From: DATBQN01 sp963755825
Lineage (GTDB): Bacteria; Acidobacteriota; Thermoanaerobaculia; Multivoradales; UBA5704
NCBI GenBank assembly: GCA_963755825.1
Contig: CAVWLA010000003.1
Span: 1,612,001 to 1,676,000, forward strand
DNA length: 64,000 nucleotides
Reading direction: 5' to 3'
Part shown: positions 8,559-18,276 of the stretch, one piece after another
Numbering within the stretch: the first letter of the stretch is position 1
How the letters are laid out: each line of letters opens with the position of its first letter
Made by a program: the position numbers and the translations under genes
Notes under the pieces: generated by a model
The model's database searches: none
Told to the model about the DNA's origin: nothing
Seen by the model: the letters and a program-made list of their open reading frames with translations, nothing else

Positions 8559-9914
8559 ATGCCGCTCGCCGACTCCCCGCTCGAGGACAGCCCGCTCGTC
8601 CGCGCCGTCTGGCGCGATGCCGGTCTGCCCGCCGGCGTCGATGCCGCGATCCACCCCGCCGACGAGATGCTCGCCTTCCTCCTCGCCGCCCGCGGCGGCG
8701 ACCGCGATCTGGCGCTCGCCGATTACTACCTCTCCGGCTTCCAGCTCGCGGCGACCTATCGCCAGCTCCTCGACTGGTGGTTCGGCGGCACCGCCCGGGT
8801 CGAGCGGGCGCTCGACTTCGCCAGCGGCTACGGCCGCGTCACCCGCTTCCTCGTCCGCGAGCTCGCCGCCGACCGCCTCACCGTCGCCGACATCTATGCA
8901 GAAGGCGTGCGCTTTCAGATCGAGCGCTTCGGGGTGGACGGGCTGGTCTCGTCGACCGACCCGGCGGCCTTCCGGCCGCCGGGCGGTTTCGATGCCATCC
9001 TCGTCACCTCGCTCTTCACCCATCTCCCGGAGGCGTCGTTCCACGGCTGGCTGGCGGCGCTCTGGCGCCTGCTCGCGCCGGGCGGCCTGCTCGTCTTCTC
9101 GGTACACGACGAGACCCTGGTGACGCCGCCCGCCGCGCTGCCGCCGGGCGGCCTCCTCTTCGCCGAGCTCTCCGAGAGCGGCTCGCTGCACAAGGGCGAG
9201 TACGGCACCGCCTGGGTGAGCGAGGCGTTCGTGCGGCGGGCGGTGGCGCGGGTCGCGCCGCGCGCGGCGCTCTACCGCCTGCCGCGCGCGCTGCAGCACT
9301 TCCAGGACCTCTACGTCGCCACCAATGGCGCCGGCGACCGCCCGCCGCGCGGCGGCCCGCGGCTCCGCCGCGAGCCGCTCGCCTGCATCGAGGAGCTGAC
9401 GCTCGCCGCCCCCGACCGCCTGCTGGCGACCGGCTGGGTGGGGAGCGCGCCCGACGCCGGGGAGGGCGCGGTCGCCGCCGTCGAGGCCCTCGTCGACGGC
9501 GAGGTCGCCGCCCGCTCGACCGCGCTCGGACCGCGCCCCGACGTCGACGCCGCCGAGCTGGGCGAGCCGATCGCCGGGCGCAGCCTTCGCCTCGAGATCC
9601 CCCTGCCGCCCGGCGTCTCGCGCTCGACGGCGGTCCTCGCGCTCCGCGCCGTCGACCGCGGCGGGCGCGCCTGGCTCCTCGCCGCCAGCTCGATCGACGC
9701 CGCGCTCCTCGCCAGCACCCGGCGCGCCCTCGCCCGCACGGAGACGGATCTGGCGCGCACCGGCGCCGATCTCGCGGCGCGCCTCGCCGCCGCCGAGGCG
9801 GAGGCCGCCAGCTTCGCTGCGCGCCTCGCGGCGATGGAGGCGAGCCGCTTCTGGCGCCTGCGCCGCCGCTGGTTCGCGCTCAAGCGGCTGCTGCGGCTGA
9901 CCGACGAGAGGTAG
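8559..9914 (+). CDS. SAM-dependent methyltransferase with C-terminal coiled coil
   Basis: This 451-residue protein has a class I methyltransferase fold in its first half: ALDFASGYGRVTRFLV is motif I, LTVADIY marks the acidic end of strand 2, and FDAILVTSLFTHLPE with LLAPGGLLVFSVHD are motifs II and III. A beta-rich accessory domain (about 270-375) follows, then an Ala/Arg-rich coiled coil, and the tail SRFWRLRRRWFALKRLL, a motif typical of cell-surface polysaccharide methyltransferases and glycosyltransferases. Methylation of a surface glycan is the likely job (inference). ATG 8559 lies only 49 bp from the divergent GTG 8509; an upstream in-frame extension would cross the promoter region. Confidence 0.8.
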   Translation: MPLADSPLEDSPLVRAVWRDAGLPAGVDAAIHPADEMLAFLLAARGGDRDLALADYYLSGFQLAATYRQLLDWWFGGTARVERALDFASGYGRVTRFLVRELAADRLTVADIYAEGVRFQIERFGVDGLVSSTDPAAFRPPGGFDAILVTSLFTHLPEASFHGWLAALWRLLAPGGLLVFSVHDETLVTPPAALPPGGLLFAELSESGSLHKGEYGTAWVSEAFVRRAVARVAPRAALYRLPRALQHFQDLYVATNGAGDRPPRGGPRLRREPLACIEELTLAAPDRLLATGWVGSAPDAGEGAVAAVEALVDGEVAARSTALGPRPDVDAAELGEPIAGRSLRLEIPLPPGVSRSTAVLALRAVDRGGRAWLLAASSIDAALLASTRRALARTETDLARTGADLAARLAAAEAEAASFAARLAAMEASRFWRLRRRWFALKRLLRLTDER

Positions 9915-10062
9915 GTCCCCTGGACGCCGCGGCGCGCGGTGCTATCCTTTTTTGCCGGACGGAACGCTCCTTGCAGCCGGTGGGCGCGTGGCCACTCTTT
10001 CCAGCTCGCGGCGCTCGTCGCGCGCGCGAGCGGCCGGCGCAGGAGTCGGAGGACGATGCATC

Positions 10063-11964
10063 GTGTCTAGAACGAAGCTCTCGGCGGTCGCCGCCGCTGC
10101 CCTGGCGGCGCTGGCGCTGTCTCTCGCCGCTTTCGCCGCCGAGCCGGCGCATGCCGCGGATGGTTTCCAGCCGGCGCCGATCTGGGGCGCCGACATCCGC
10201 GCCCTCGCCTTCTCGCCCGACGACTCGGCGACCATCCTCGCCGGCACCTCGGCCGGCCAGCTCTACCTGTCGCACAACGCCGGCGCCACCTGGCAGGACG
10301 CCGGCGCCGCCCTCCCCTTCCCCGGCTGGGTGGTCGGCGCCCTGCGCTTCGACCCCAACCGCTCGCACCGCCTGTGGGTGGCGCTGTGGGGGATCTGGGG
10401 GAGCGGCCAGGTGGCCTATTCCGACGACCTCGGAAAGTCCTGGGTGGCGGCCGGGCACGGCCTCCCCGACGAGCCGGTCTACACCATCGCCCTCGTCCCC
10501 GGCCGCGAGGGGAGGCTCTACGCGGGGACCCGCTCCGGCGTCTGGGGGACCGCCGACGGCGGCTTCTCCTGGCGGCGGCTGACCGCCGAGCTCCCCGACG
10601 TCCAGAAGGTGACCAGCCTGCTCGTCGACGCGGCGCTGCCGGACACCGTCATCGCCGGCACCTGGCGCCAGGCCTACCGCAGCGACGACGGCGGCAAGAC
10701 CTGGAGCCAGCCCCTCGAGGGCATGGTGCTCGACACCGAGGTCTTCAGCCTGACGCCGATCCCCGACCATCCGGGCGAGATCTGGGCGTCGACCTGCGGC
10801 TGGGTCTACCAGACGACCGATCACGGCACCCACTGGCAGCGCTACAAGCAGGGTCTCGACGAGCGGCGGACGACGAGCTTCGCCGCGCTTCCCGACGGCC
10901 GGCTCCTCGCCGGCACGGTCTCCGGCCTCTACGCCTCGGCCGACGGCGGCAAGACCTGGGAGCGCAAGAGCGACTCGGCGCTCTCCGTCCTCGCCATCGC
11001 GGTCGAGCCGCGGCGGCCCGAGCGCATCGTCCTCGGCACCGAGGGCTCCGGGGTGTGGATCTCGGACGACGGCGGCAGGAACTTCCATCGCGGCAGCCAG
11101 GGCATGACCAACACCCGCGTCTGGGCGCTGGCCAGCGTCGGCGCGGAGCTGCTCGCCGCGGTCGACCACGCGGGACCGGTCTCCGGCGTCCACGTCTCGG
11201 AGGACGGCGGCCGCACCTGGAGCGGCATCTTCGCGCCGCTCCCCACCGTGCTCGACCTCGCGGTGTTCAAGGACCGCCCCTACGCGGCGACCGAGCGCGG
11301 GCTCTACCAGCGCCTCGGCCAGGACTGGCATCGCGTCGCCGAGCTCGGCGAGGGGCGCATCGAGCAGCTGACGACGGACGGCCAGACGCTCGTCGCGCGC
11401 ACCGCCGCGGGCTTCTGGCAGCTCGCCGGGGAGCGCTTCGTGGCGATGCCCTGGAAGCACGGCGCGCCGCGCTCGGCGGCGCTCCTCGCCGGCGCCCTCT
11501 GGGCGAGCGACGAGAAGGGCGTCTATCGGCTGACGCCGGGCGCCAACCACACCATCGAGGCGCCGGCGCCCGGCGGCCGTCTCGACCGCGTCGGCGACCG
11601 TCTCCTGCTGTGGAGCGCCAGCGGCGCCTGGCTGCGCGGCGGCGGTCTCGAGGGCGAGTGGGCGGCGATCGGCGAGAAGCCGACGCGGGTGCTGCCGACC
11701 GGCGACCCGCGCTTCCCCGCCGTGCTCGTCGAGGGCGACGCCGCCAAGCTCTACGACCGCGCGGCCCGCGCCTTCACGCCGCTCGCCGTCCCCTTCCCGG
11801 CGCGCGACATCGCCGCAGCCCTGGTGCGCGACGGCCGCCTCTTCCTCGGCACCTCCGGCTACGGCCTGCAGGTACGCGATCTGCCGTCGCCGGCCGCCGA
11901 GACGGACGCGGCGGCTCCCGCCGGCGGTTCGGCCGCGACCGGCTCGACGCCCCCGACCCGCTGA
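10063..11964 (+). CDS. Secreted beta-propeller protein with Asp-box (BNR/YCF48-like) repeats
   Basis: The 633-residue protein is exported (signal peptide 1-31, ending AEPAHA). It contains at least eight Asp-box-type turns of the form S-x-D-x-G-x-T/S-W, for example SDDLGKSW, TADGGFSWRR, SDDGGKTW, TTDHGTHW, SADGGKTW and SEDGGRTW. These mark the beta-hairpins of a 6- to 8-bladed propeller such as sialidase-like or photosystem-assembly YCF48-like folds. No sialidase catalytic Arg triad could be assigned, so a binding or scaffolding role on the cell surface is more likely than glycosidase activity. GTG 10063 is chosen because GGAGG (10048-10052) is 10 nt upstream and the signal peptide follows directly. 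A -10-like TATCCT at 9943-9948 would give a leader of about 108 nt. Confidence 0.8.
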   Translation: MSRTKLSAVAAAALAALALSLAAFAAEPAHAADGFQPAPIWGADIRALAFSPDDSATILAGTSAGQLYLSHNAGATWQDAGAALPFPGWVVGALRFDPNRSHRLWVALWGIWGSGQVAYSDDLGKSWVAAGHGLPDEPVYTIALVPGREGRLYAGTRSGVWGTADGGFSWRRLTAELPDVQKVTSLLVDAALPDTVIAGTWRQAYRSDDGGKTWSQPLEGMVLDTEVFSLTPIPDHPGEIWASTCGWVYQTTDHGTHWQRYKQGLDERRTTSFAALPDGRLLAGTVSGLYASADGGKTWERKSDSALSVLAIAVEPRRPERIVLGTEGSGVWISDDGGRNFHRGSQGMTNTRVWALASVGAELLAAVDHAGPVSGVHVSEDGGRTWSGIFAPLPTVLDLAVFKDRPYAATERGLYQRLGQDWHRVAELGEGRIEQLTTDGQTLVARTAAGFWQLAGERFVAMPWKHGAPRSAALLAGALWASDEKGVYRLTPGANHTIEAPAPGGRLDRVGDRLLLWSASGAWLRGGGLEGEWAAIGEKPTRVLPTGDPRFPAVLVEGDAAKLYDRAARAFTPLAVPFPARDIAAALVRDGRLFLGTSGYGLQVRDLPSPAAETDAAAPAGGSAATGSTPPTR

Positions 11965-11969
11965 GCCCG

Positions 11970-11996
11970 GGTCAGATTCTCATCATCCCGGAGTGA
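11970..11996 (+). pseudogene. Remnant: last nine codons of a LysM-domain gene
   Basis: Just after the propeller gene, in another frame, the bases read PGQILIIPE-stop. This is the typical C-terminus of a LysM domain, compared with PGQTLVIPD-stop at the end of the intact LysM gene at 14447. Nothing upstream in that frame is LysM-like, so only the tail remains, together with its terminator hairpin. Confidence 0.55.
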
Positions 11997-12004
11997 GGAA
12001 CCCA

Positions 12005-12030
12005 GAGGGCGGCCCCGGCGGGCCGCCCTC
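12005..12030 (+). terminator. Strong hairpin after the LysM remnant
   Basis: Perfect 11-bp arms (12005-12015 and 12020-12030) with a CGGC loop lie between the convergent propeller gene and haloperoxidase gene. It probably terminates both. Confidence 0.65.
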
Positions 12031-12055
12031 GTCGAGAGCTGGCGCCGGCGGCGGC

Positions 12056-13801
12056 TCAGATGGTGATCGTCTCGCCGTCGAAACGGGTGAGGCTGAAGCC
12101 GGTGAAGGGCTCCGGGTAGGTGGTGCGGTCCTCGCGGAGGATGCGGATCGCCATCTCCTCGCCCATCGGGTGGCCGCCCTGGGTGTCGGCGCGCCAGTGG
12201 ATGCCGGACATGTCGCGGCCGAGGGAGAGATTGTGGGCGAGCTTGTTGAGCTCGCCGCCGACGGTGAGCGTCGGCCCGGTGTAGGGGACGAGCGCGGTGC
12301 CGTCCGGCGTCGGCTCGACGGCGGCGGGGAAGGGCCGGCTCTCGTCGAACCAGGCCTTGAGCGCCGTGACGCAGGCGCCCGCCGTCACCGCGTGGCCCGC
12401 GGGGTAGGACGGGAAGTTCGGCGCCCCGATGCGCGCCCCCATCGGCAGCATGTAGGACCCGGCGTCGAACCCCAGCCGCGCCAGGTTCTGCTGCCGGTTG
12501 TGCTCGAAGACGAGCGGCAGCACCGCGGAGCCGCGGAGATCGGAGTGGATGGGATAGGGGCGGGCTCCGGCCACCGCGTTGTGGACGATCCCGCCGCCGG
12601 CCTCCGGCCGCGCCGAGCGATGCACCGACCACTTCTGGAAGAAGCACTCGCGCTCGGCGTGGGCGACCGAGCTGATGAGCTGCAGGAGATGCGCGATGGC
12701 GAAGGTCGAGAAGCCGCCCTGGCGGTGGCTGGTGAGATAGGGGTTGGCGGCGTCGGGCCGCAGCCCGAACCCCGAGGCGACGAGCGCCGCCGAGTGGTAG
12801 GCGGTGAGGACGAAGTCCTGGAAGGCGTAGGCGCCGAGGTCGCGGGCGGTCCGCAGGTAGCGCTGGGTGGAGTCGAAGTCGCCCGGCTGGCCCGCCGGGA
12901 AGGCGGCGAAGCCGTTCTGCGAATCGAGCCACTCCGGGTAGTAGGTGAGAAAGTCGAGGCCCGGCGTCCAGGTATCGATGCGCTGCGTGATGTCGAGGCC
13001 GTTCAGGCGGTACGGCTGGAGGAGGAACTGCGAGACCATGGGGCCGACCGTCACCCCTGGATAGTCGAGCCGGAAGAGGACCTGCGGCGTCACCCGCCCG
13101 GTCGCCGGGTCGCGCGGCCCGGTGTAGCCGGAGAGGCGCGACAGGTCGTCGCACGCCTGCGCGACGAGCGCGTTGGTGGGGTACTCGGAGAACGGCACGT
13201 CGCGCAGGAGCGCCATCCAGTAGAGCTCCACCATCTGGGCCGCCCACTGCGGCGACGAAAGCGCCGGCGGCGGCACCGTCGTGATCGCCTCGGAGTCGGG
13301 GCCGAAGATGTTGAAGGTATAGCCGCCGAGAGCGCCCACGAAGCCCAGGACGCCGCCGCGCGGCACCAGCTCGAGCGCGGCGTAGTCGGCATTGGCGACG
13401 CCGGAGACCAGCTGGCCGTAGGCCGCGAGGTCCACCTCGCCGTAGGTGTTGTGCGGCAGGGTCTTGCTGAAGTTGTTGATCTTCGTGGAGTAGCGCTCTT
13501 CGTCCCCGTTGGTCGCCGTGCGCGGCGAGCCGAAGGCCCGCTCGCGGAGCGCCGCCTCCAGGCGGAGGTCGAACGCCCGGTTGGCGCGCTGGAAGTGGCT
13601 GTCCGGACCCACCTCGACGGCGCCGGCGGTCCCCTCCGCCGCCGCCATCCCGACGAGCCCGCTCGCCGCCGCTCCGACGACGACTCCCATGCCGCCCAGG
13701 AACCGGCGGCGGTCGAGCTCGCGCCGTTGGGCCGGACTGCTCGGGCGATCCGCGGCCGTCGCGGCCGCCGGAAGGCCTCCATCCTCGATGGGCATGCTCA
13801 T
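12056..13801 (-). CDS. Vanadium-dependent haloperoxidase (PAP2-like), Tat-exported
   Basis: The protein has 581 residues. It carries a twin-arginine signal near residue 30 (DRRRFLGGMG followed by an Ala/Gly-rich hydrophobic stretch), so it is exported folded. The C-terminal half has the vanadate/phosphate pocket shared with PAP2 phosphatases: PNFPSYPAGHAVTAG contributes the catalytic His (Ala replaces the usual Ser of SGH), and IHWRADTQGGHPMGEEMA the second Arg/His motif. Family members oxidise halides with H2O2 or act as acid phosphatases. ATG 13801 is favoured by AAGGAGG 8 nt upstream and gives a complete Tat signal. The 373-bp gap to the divergent LysM gene holds an AT-richer patch (13875-13905) suited to a promoter and an imperfect hairpin at 14060-14094. 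Confidence 0.88.
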   Translation of the reverse strand: MSMPIEDGGLPAAATAADRPSSPAQRRELDRRRFLGGMGVVVGAAASGLVGMAAAEGTAGAVEVGPDSHFQRANRAFDLRLEAALRERAFGSPRTATNGDEERYSTKINNFSKTLPHNTYGEVDLAAYGQLVSGVANADYAALELVPRGGVLGFVGALGGYTFNIFGPDSEAITTVPPPALSSPQWAAQMVELYWMALLRDVPFSEYPTNALVAQACDDLSRLSGYTGPRDPATGRVTPQVLFRLDYPGVTVGPMVSQFLLQPYRLNGLDITQRIDTWTPGLDFLTYYPEWLDSQNGFAAFPAGQPGDFDSTQRYLRTARDLGAYAFQDFVLTAYHSAALVASGFGLRPDAANPYLTSHRQGGFSTFAIAHLLQLISSVAHAERECFFQKWSVHRSARPEAGGGIVHNAVAGARPYPIHSDLRGSAVLPLVFEHNRQQNLARLGFDAGSYMLPMGARIGAPNFPSYPAGHAVTAGACVTALKAWFDESRPFPAAVEPTPDGTALVPYTGPTLTVGGELNKLAHNLSLGRDMSGIHWRADTQGGHPMGEEMAIRILREDRTTYPEPFTGFSLTRFDGETITI

Positions 13802-14174
13802 GCGCACGACCTCCTTGACGAGAGAGGGGCCGGCGCAGGGAACCCCGCCCGCGGCCCGAAGTTCAGCGAACCCCTGATCTTCAGAGATTCTAAAGTTCAA
13901 GGTGTCGCAAGAGCCGGTTGGGCGAGCCGAGCGAAACCGGCCGCCGCCCGACCGGGCTCCTTCGCCGGCCATCGGTGCTACTGTACCTGCGCAAGGACAT
14001 CTAGACCGCTGGCGCCATCACCGGCTTCTCGGGGGTGATCGAGCGCCGGATCGAAGGCCGCTGCCGGAGGTACCGCCTCCGCGGCAGCGGATCGCACGCA
14101 GCCGGGATCAGGCGGCCGCACCGCGCCGTGCGATGGAGACGTGGACGAGCGGCCGCCGAGCGAGAGGAGAGAGC

Positions 14175-14447
14175 ATGGCACCCGATGACAAGCAGCCCGA
14201 TCCGGCCGACGGGCCGGACTTCTCGGACGTCGAGGGGGGCGCCTCGTCGACGGCTCCGGCGGCGCCCGAGGCGGCGGCCGCCGAGCCCAAGACCTACACC
14301 GTGGCCGCCGGCGACAGCCTGTGGAAGATCGCCCAGCACGTCTACGGCCATGGCAACCTGTGGCAGAAGATCTACGAGGCGAACAAGGACACCATCCCCA
14401 ACCCCGACCTGATCCATCCCGGCCAGACCCTGGTCATTCCGGATTGA
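14175..14447 (+). CDS. Small LysM-domain protein
   Basis: This 90-residue protein is an acidic, Ala/Pro-rich tail (1-38) plus one LysM domain (about 40-88: YTVAAGDSLWKIAQHVYG, NLWQKIYEANKD, PDLIHPGQTLVIPD). LysM binds N-acetylglucosamine-containing glycans such as peptidoglycan. There is no signal peptide, so it may be cytoplasmic or leave by another route; similar proteins (ygaU/BON-LysM relatives) are cytoplasmic. AGGAG precedes ATG 14175 and the next gene starts 14 bp after the stop, so the two are probably cotranscribed. Confidence 0.85.
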   Translation: MAPDDKQPDPADGPDFSDVEGGASSTAPAAPEAAAAEPKTYTVAAGDSLWKIAQHVYGHGNLWQKIYEANKDTIPNPDLIHPGQTLVIPD

Positions 14448-14461
14448 GAGTGGAGGAGACG

Positions 14462-14947
14462 ATGAAGACGATTCGAGCGAGCCTGCTGGTGGCCGCCGCA
14501 GCCCTGTTGCTGACCACCGCCGCATGCCAGAAGAAGGCCGAAGAGGCCCCGGCGCCGGCACCGCCGCCGGCCGCGGCGGCACCCGCCCCGGCGCCGGCCG
14601 CCGCCCCCGCGGGCGTCACCGTCACCGGCCTGACCCTGGGGAGCGCCATCGGCGCCGACAAGAAGGTCACCCAGGAGAAGGACACCTTCGACAAGAAGGA
14701 CACCTTCTACGCCTCCGTCGCCAGCAGCGGCGCGGCGCCGAGCGCCAAGATCACGGCGCGCTGGAGCTTCGAGATGAAGAGCGCCAGCAAGCCGGTGAAG
14801 GAAGAGACGCTCGACATCGCCCCCACCGGCGATACCGCCACCGAGTTCCACGTCTCGAAGCCGGGTGGCTGGCCGGTCGGCGACTACAAGATCGAGATCC
14901 TCCTCGACGGCAAGTCGGTCGCCACCAAGGCCTTCCGCGTCGCCTGA
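14462..14947 (+). CDS. Lipoprotein with Ala/Pro-rich linker and Ig-like C-terminal domain
   Basis: The 161-residue product has a lipoprotein signal (LLLTTAAC, Cys22), a long Ala-Pro linker (28-50), and a beta-sandwich-like domain (52-161) with KITARWSFEMKSASKPV and WPVGDYKIEILLDGKSV. The last piece is the pattern of Ig-like domains found with DUF-type stress proteins; no enzymatic motif is seen. GGAGGA precedes ATG 14462. It forms a unit with the LysM gene, ending in a strong hairpin. Confidence 0.75.
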   Translation: MKTIRASLLVAAAALLLTTAACQKKAEEAPAPAPPPAAAAPAPAPAAAPAGVTVTGLTLGSAIGADKKVTQEKDTFDKKDTFYASVASSGAAPSAKITARWSFEMKSASKPVKEETLDIAPTGDTATEFHVSKPGGWPVGDYKIEILLDGKSVATKAFRVA

Positions 14948-14959
14948 GAACCGTTCATC

Positions 14960-14983
14960 GCCTCCTCCCGGCCGGGAGGAGGC
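14960..14983 (+). terminator. Perfect 10-bp hairpin between convergent genes
   Basis: GCCTCCTCCC (14960-14969) pairs with its exact complement at 14974-14983 around a GGCC loop, 12 bp after the lipoprotein stop and 40 bp from the pilR end. It probably serves both directions. Confidence 0.65.
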
Positions 14984-15023
14984 GGCTCCATCCTCCAGCA
15001 GCAGATCGAGGCGATCTCCTCGC

Positions 15024-16405
<1,382 letters not shown>

Positions 16406-16407
16406 GC

Positions 16408-18219
16408 TCAAGGGAACTCGACGATCGAGTGGATGCCGGACGGCGTCGCGGCGACGGCGTGGGCGACGACGGTGGCGACCGGCAGCTCGACGGTGATGGT
16501 GGTCCCCTCGCCAGGCCGGCTCTCGACGCCGAGGTGGCCGCCATGCTCCTGGACGATGCGGTAGACGATCGCCATGCCGATGCCGGTGCCGCTGTCGAAG
16601 AACGAGTGGAAGGGGTGGAAGAGGTTCGCCCGCTGCTCCTCCGACATGCCGCGCCCGGTGTCGACCACCTGCAGGCGATAGGCCTCGCCGACGAGGCGCC
16701 CGACGACCGAGAGGGTGCCGCCCTCGGGCATGGCGCGCAGAGCGTTGCGCGCCAGGTTCCAGAAGATCTGCGACACCTGGTCGGGGTCGGCGACGAGCCG
16801 CGACGAGTCGGGCACCAGGTCGAGGGTCAGGCGGTGGTGCTCGGAGACCTCGTCGCTGTTCTTCAGCAGCTCGAAGTTCTCGGCGAGGAGGCGGGCGACG
16901 TCGAAGTGGACGCTGGCGCGCTCGCGCGGCCGGGCGAAGCGCAGGAACCCCTTGATCGTGCGGTCGAGGCGCTGGCTCTCCTTGAGCAGGATGTCGATCA
17001 GCTTCTTCTGCGCCGGGTCGCGCTCGGCGGCGCCGGCGAGCATCTGCACCGAGCCGGAGATGGCGGCGAGCGGGTTGCCGATCTCGTGCGCCAGGCCGGC
17101 GGCGAGCTCGCCGACCGCCGCCATGCGGTCCTTCATCCGCACCTCCTCCTGCAGCTGCCGCCAGCGGGTGAGGTCCTGGAAGATGATGATGTAGCCGCGC
17201 TCGATCCCCTCGGCGTCGGAGAGCTGCGAGAGGGTGAAGCCCAAGTAGGCGGTCGTCCCGCCGCGCTGCACGGCGACCTCCGAGCGGCGCTTGGCGCGGC
17301 CGTCCGAGCCCACCGTCAGCTCCGCCCAGCGCTCGGCCGGCAGCAGCCCCGACTCCTGGATCGGCGTCCCCACGAGGTCCGCCTCGGAGCGTGCCAGGAT
17401 CATCTGGCCGGCGCGGTTGACGCTGGTGATGGTGCCCTCGAGGTCGGTCGAGATGAGGCCGCTGGTGATCGACTCGATGACGTCGCGATGGACCACCTGG
17501 AGGTCGGCCAGGTCCTCGCTCTTCTCGACCAGCTCGCGCTCGGCGCGGGTGACGTTGTGGGCGAGGTACGAGGTGAGGAGGGCGACACCGTAAAAGCCGA
17601 AGAGGTGGACCGCCAGGTTGTAGTTGAGGCGCCAGATGGAGACCGGCTCGAGGCCCTCGACGCTCGCCGGCGGCAGCCAGTGGAAGTAGAGGCCGAGGAG
17701 CAGGCTGGCGTAGAGCAGGTAGGCGGCCGAGGCGACGATCACCCCGGCGCGGCGGCGGAGCAGCGTCGAGGCGACGGCGATGACGATCAGGTAGAGCATC
17801 GAGAACGGCGAGGCGATGCCGCCCACCCGGTGGATGAGCGCGGTGATCAGCACCAGGTCGCCGAAGAACTGGATGTAGGCGAGGACCTGGATGTGCCGGC
17901 GCAGCAGCCGCAGCAGCGCGATGTAGAAGAGGGTGGCGAGGAAGGTGGCGCCGGCGAGCGCGTAGAGGAGCGCCGGCTGCAGCGGCTCGACCGCGTGGGC
18001 GGCGGGTCCCGCCGGCCCGACACCGCCGCCGGCGATCGCCGGCGCGGCCGCGACGCCGGTCGCCAGCTCCGGAGCGACCGCCGCCGGCGCGATCAGCTGG
18101 AGCAGGAAGTACGGCAGCAGCACGCTGGCGATCGCCACCACGCGGATGGCGATGTACCAGCGGAGCTGGCGAGCGAGCTCCGGCTTCGGATCGGGCGCGA
18201 GGCCGCGCGGTACGGGCAT
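16408..18219 (-). CDS. pilS: Type IV pilus sensor histidine kinase
   Basis: The 603-residue protein has about six N-terminal membrane helices (20-220, interrupted by an Ala/Gly-rich loop), a PAS domain (about 230-350), a HisKA domain with phospho-acceptor His378 in GLAHEIGNPLAAI, and a HATPase domain with NLARNALRAMPEGG, DTGRGMS and GTGIGMAIVYRIV. This is the PilS layout, and it lies directly before pilR. PilS senses pilin levels in the membrane in Pseudomonas and Myxococcus. ATG 18219 is the first start in a continuous frame. Confidence 0.9.
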   Translation of the reverse strand: MPVPRGLAPDPKPELARQLRWYIAIRVVAIASVLLPYFLLQLIAPAAVAPELATGVAAAPAIAGGGVGPAGPAAHAVEPLQPALLYALAGATFLATLFYIALLRLLRRHIQVLAYIQFFGDLVLITALIHRVGGIASPFSMLYLIVIAVASTLLRRRAGVIVASAAYLLYASLLLGLYFHWLPPASVEGLEPVSIWRLNYNLAVHLFGFYGVALLTSYLAHNVTRAERELVEKSEDLADLQVVHRDVIESITSGLISTDLEGTITSVNRAGQMILARSEADLVGTPIQESGLLPAERWAELTVGSDGRAKRRSEVAVQRGGTTAYLGFTLSQLSDAEGIERGYIIIFQDLTRWRQLQEEVRMKDRMAAVGELAAGLAHEIGNPLAAISGSVQMLAGAAERDPAQKKLIDILLKESQRLDRTIKGFLRFARPRERASVHFDVARLLAENFELLKNSDEVSEHHRLTLDLVPDSSRLVADPDQVSQIFWNLARNALRAMPEGGTLSVVGRLVGEAYRLQVVDTGRGMSEEQRANLFHPFHSFFDSGTGIGMAIVYRIVQEHGGHLGVESRPGEGTTITVELPVATVVAHAVAATPSGIHSIVEFP

Positions 18220-18276
18220 CGGAGCGCCATTCTACAGGCGGGAGGGGGCGGGTTGAGCGGTCGCTACATCCCTTGT

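Noticed and set aside
10063..11964. Reading the Asp-box propeller as a sialidase
   Set aside because: Asp boxes are present but the Arg triad and the Tyr/Glu nucleophile pair of sialidases could not be placed.
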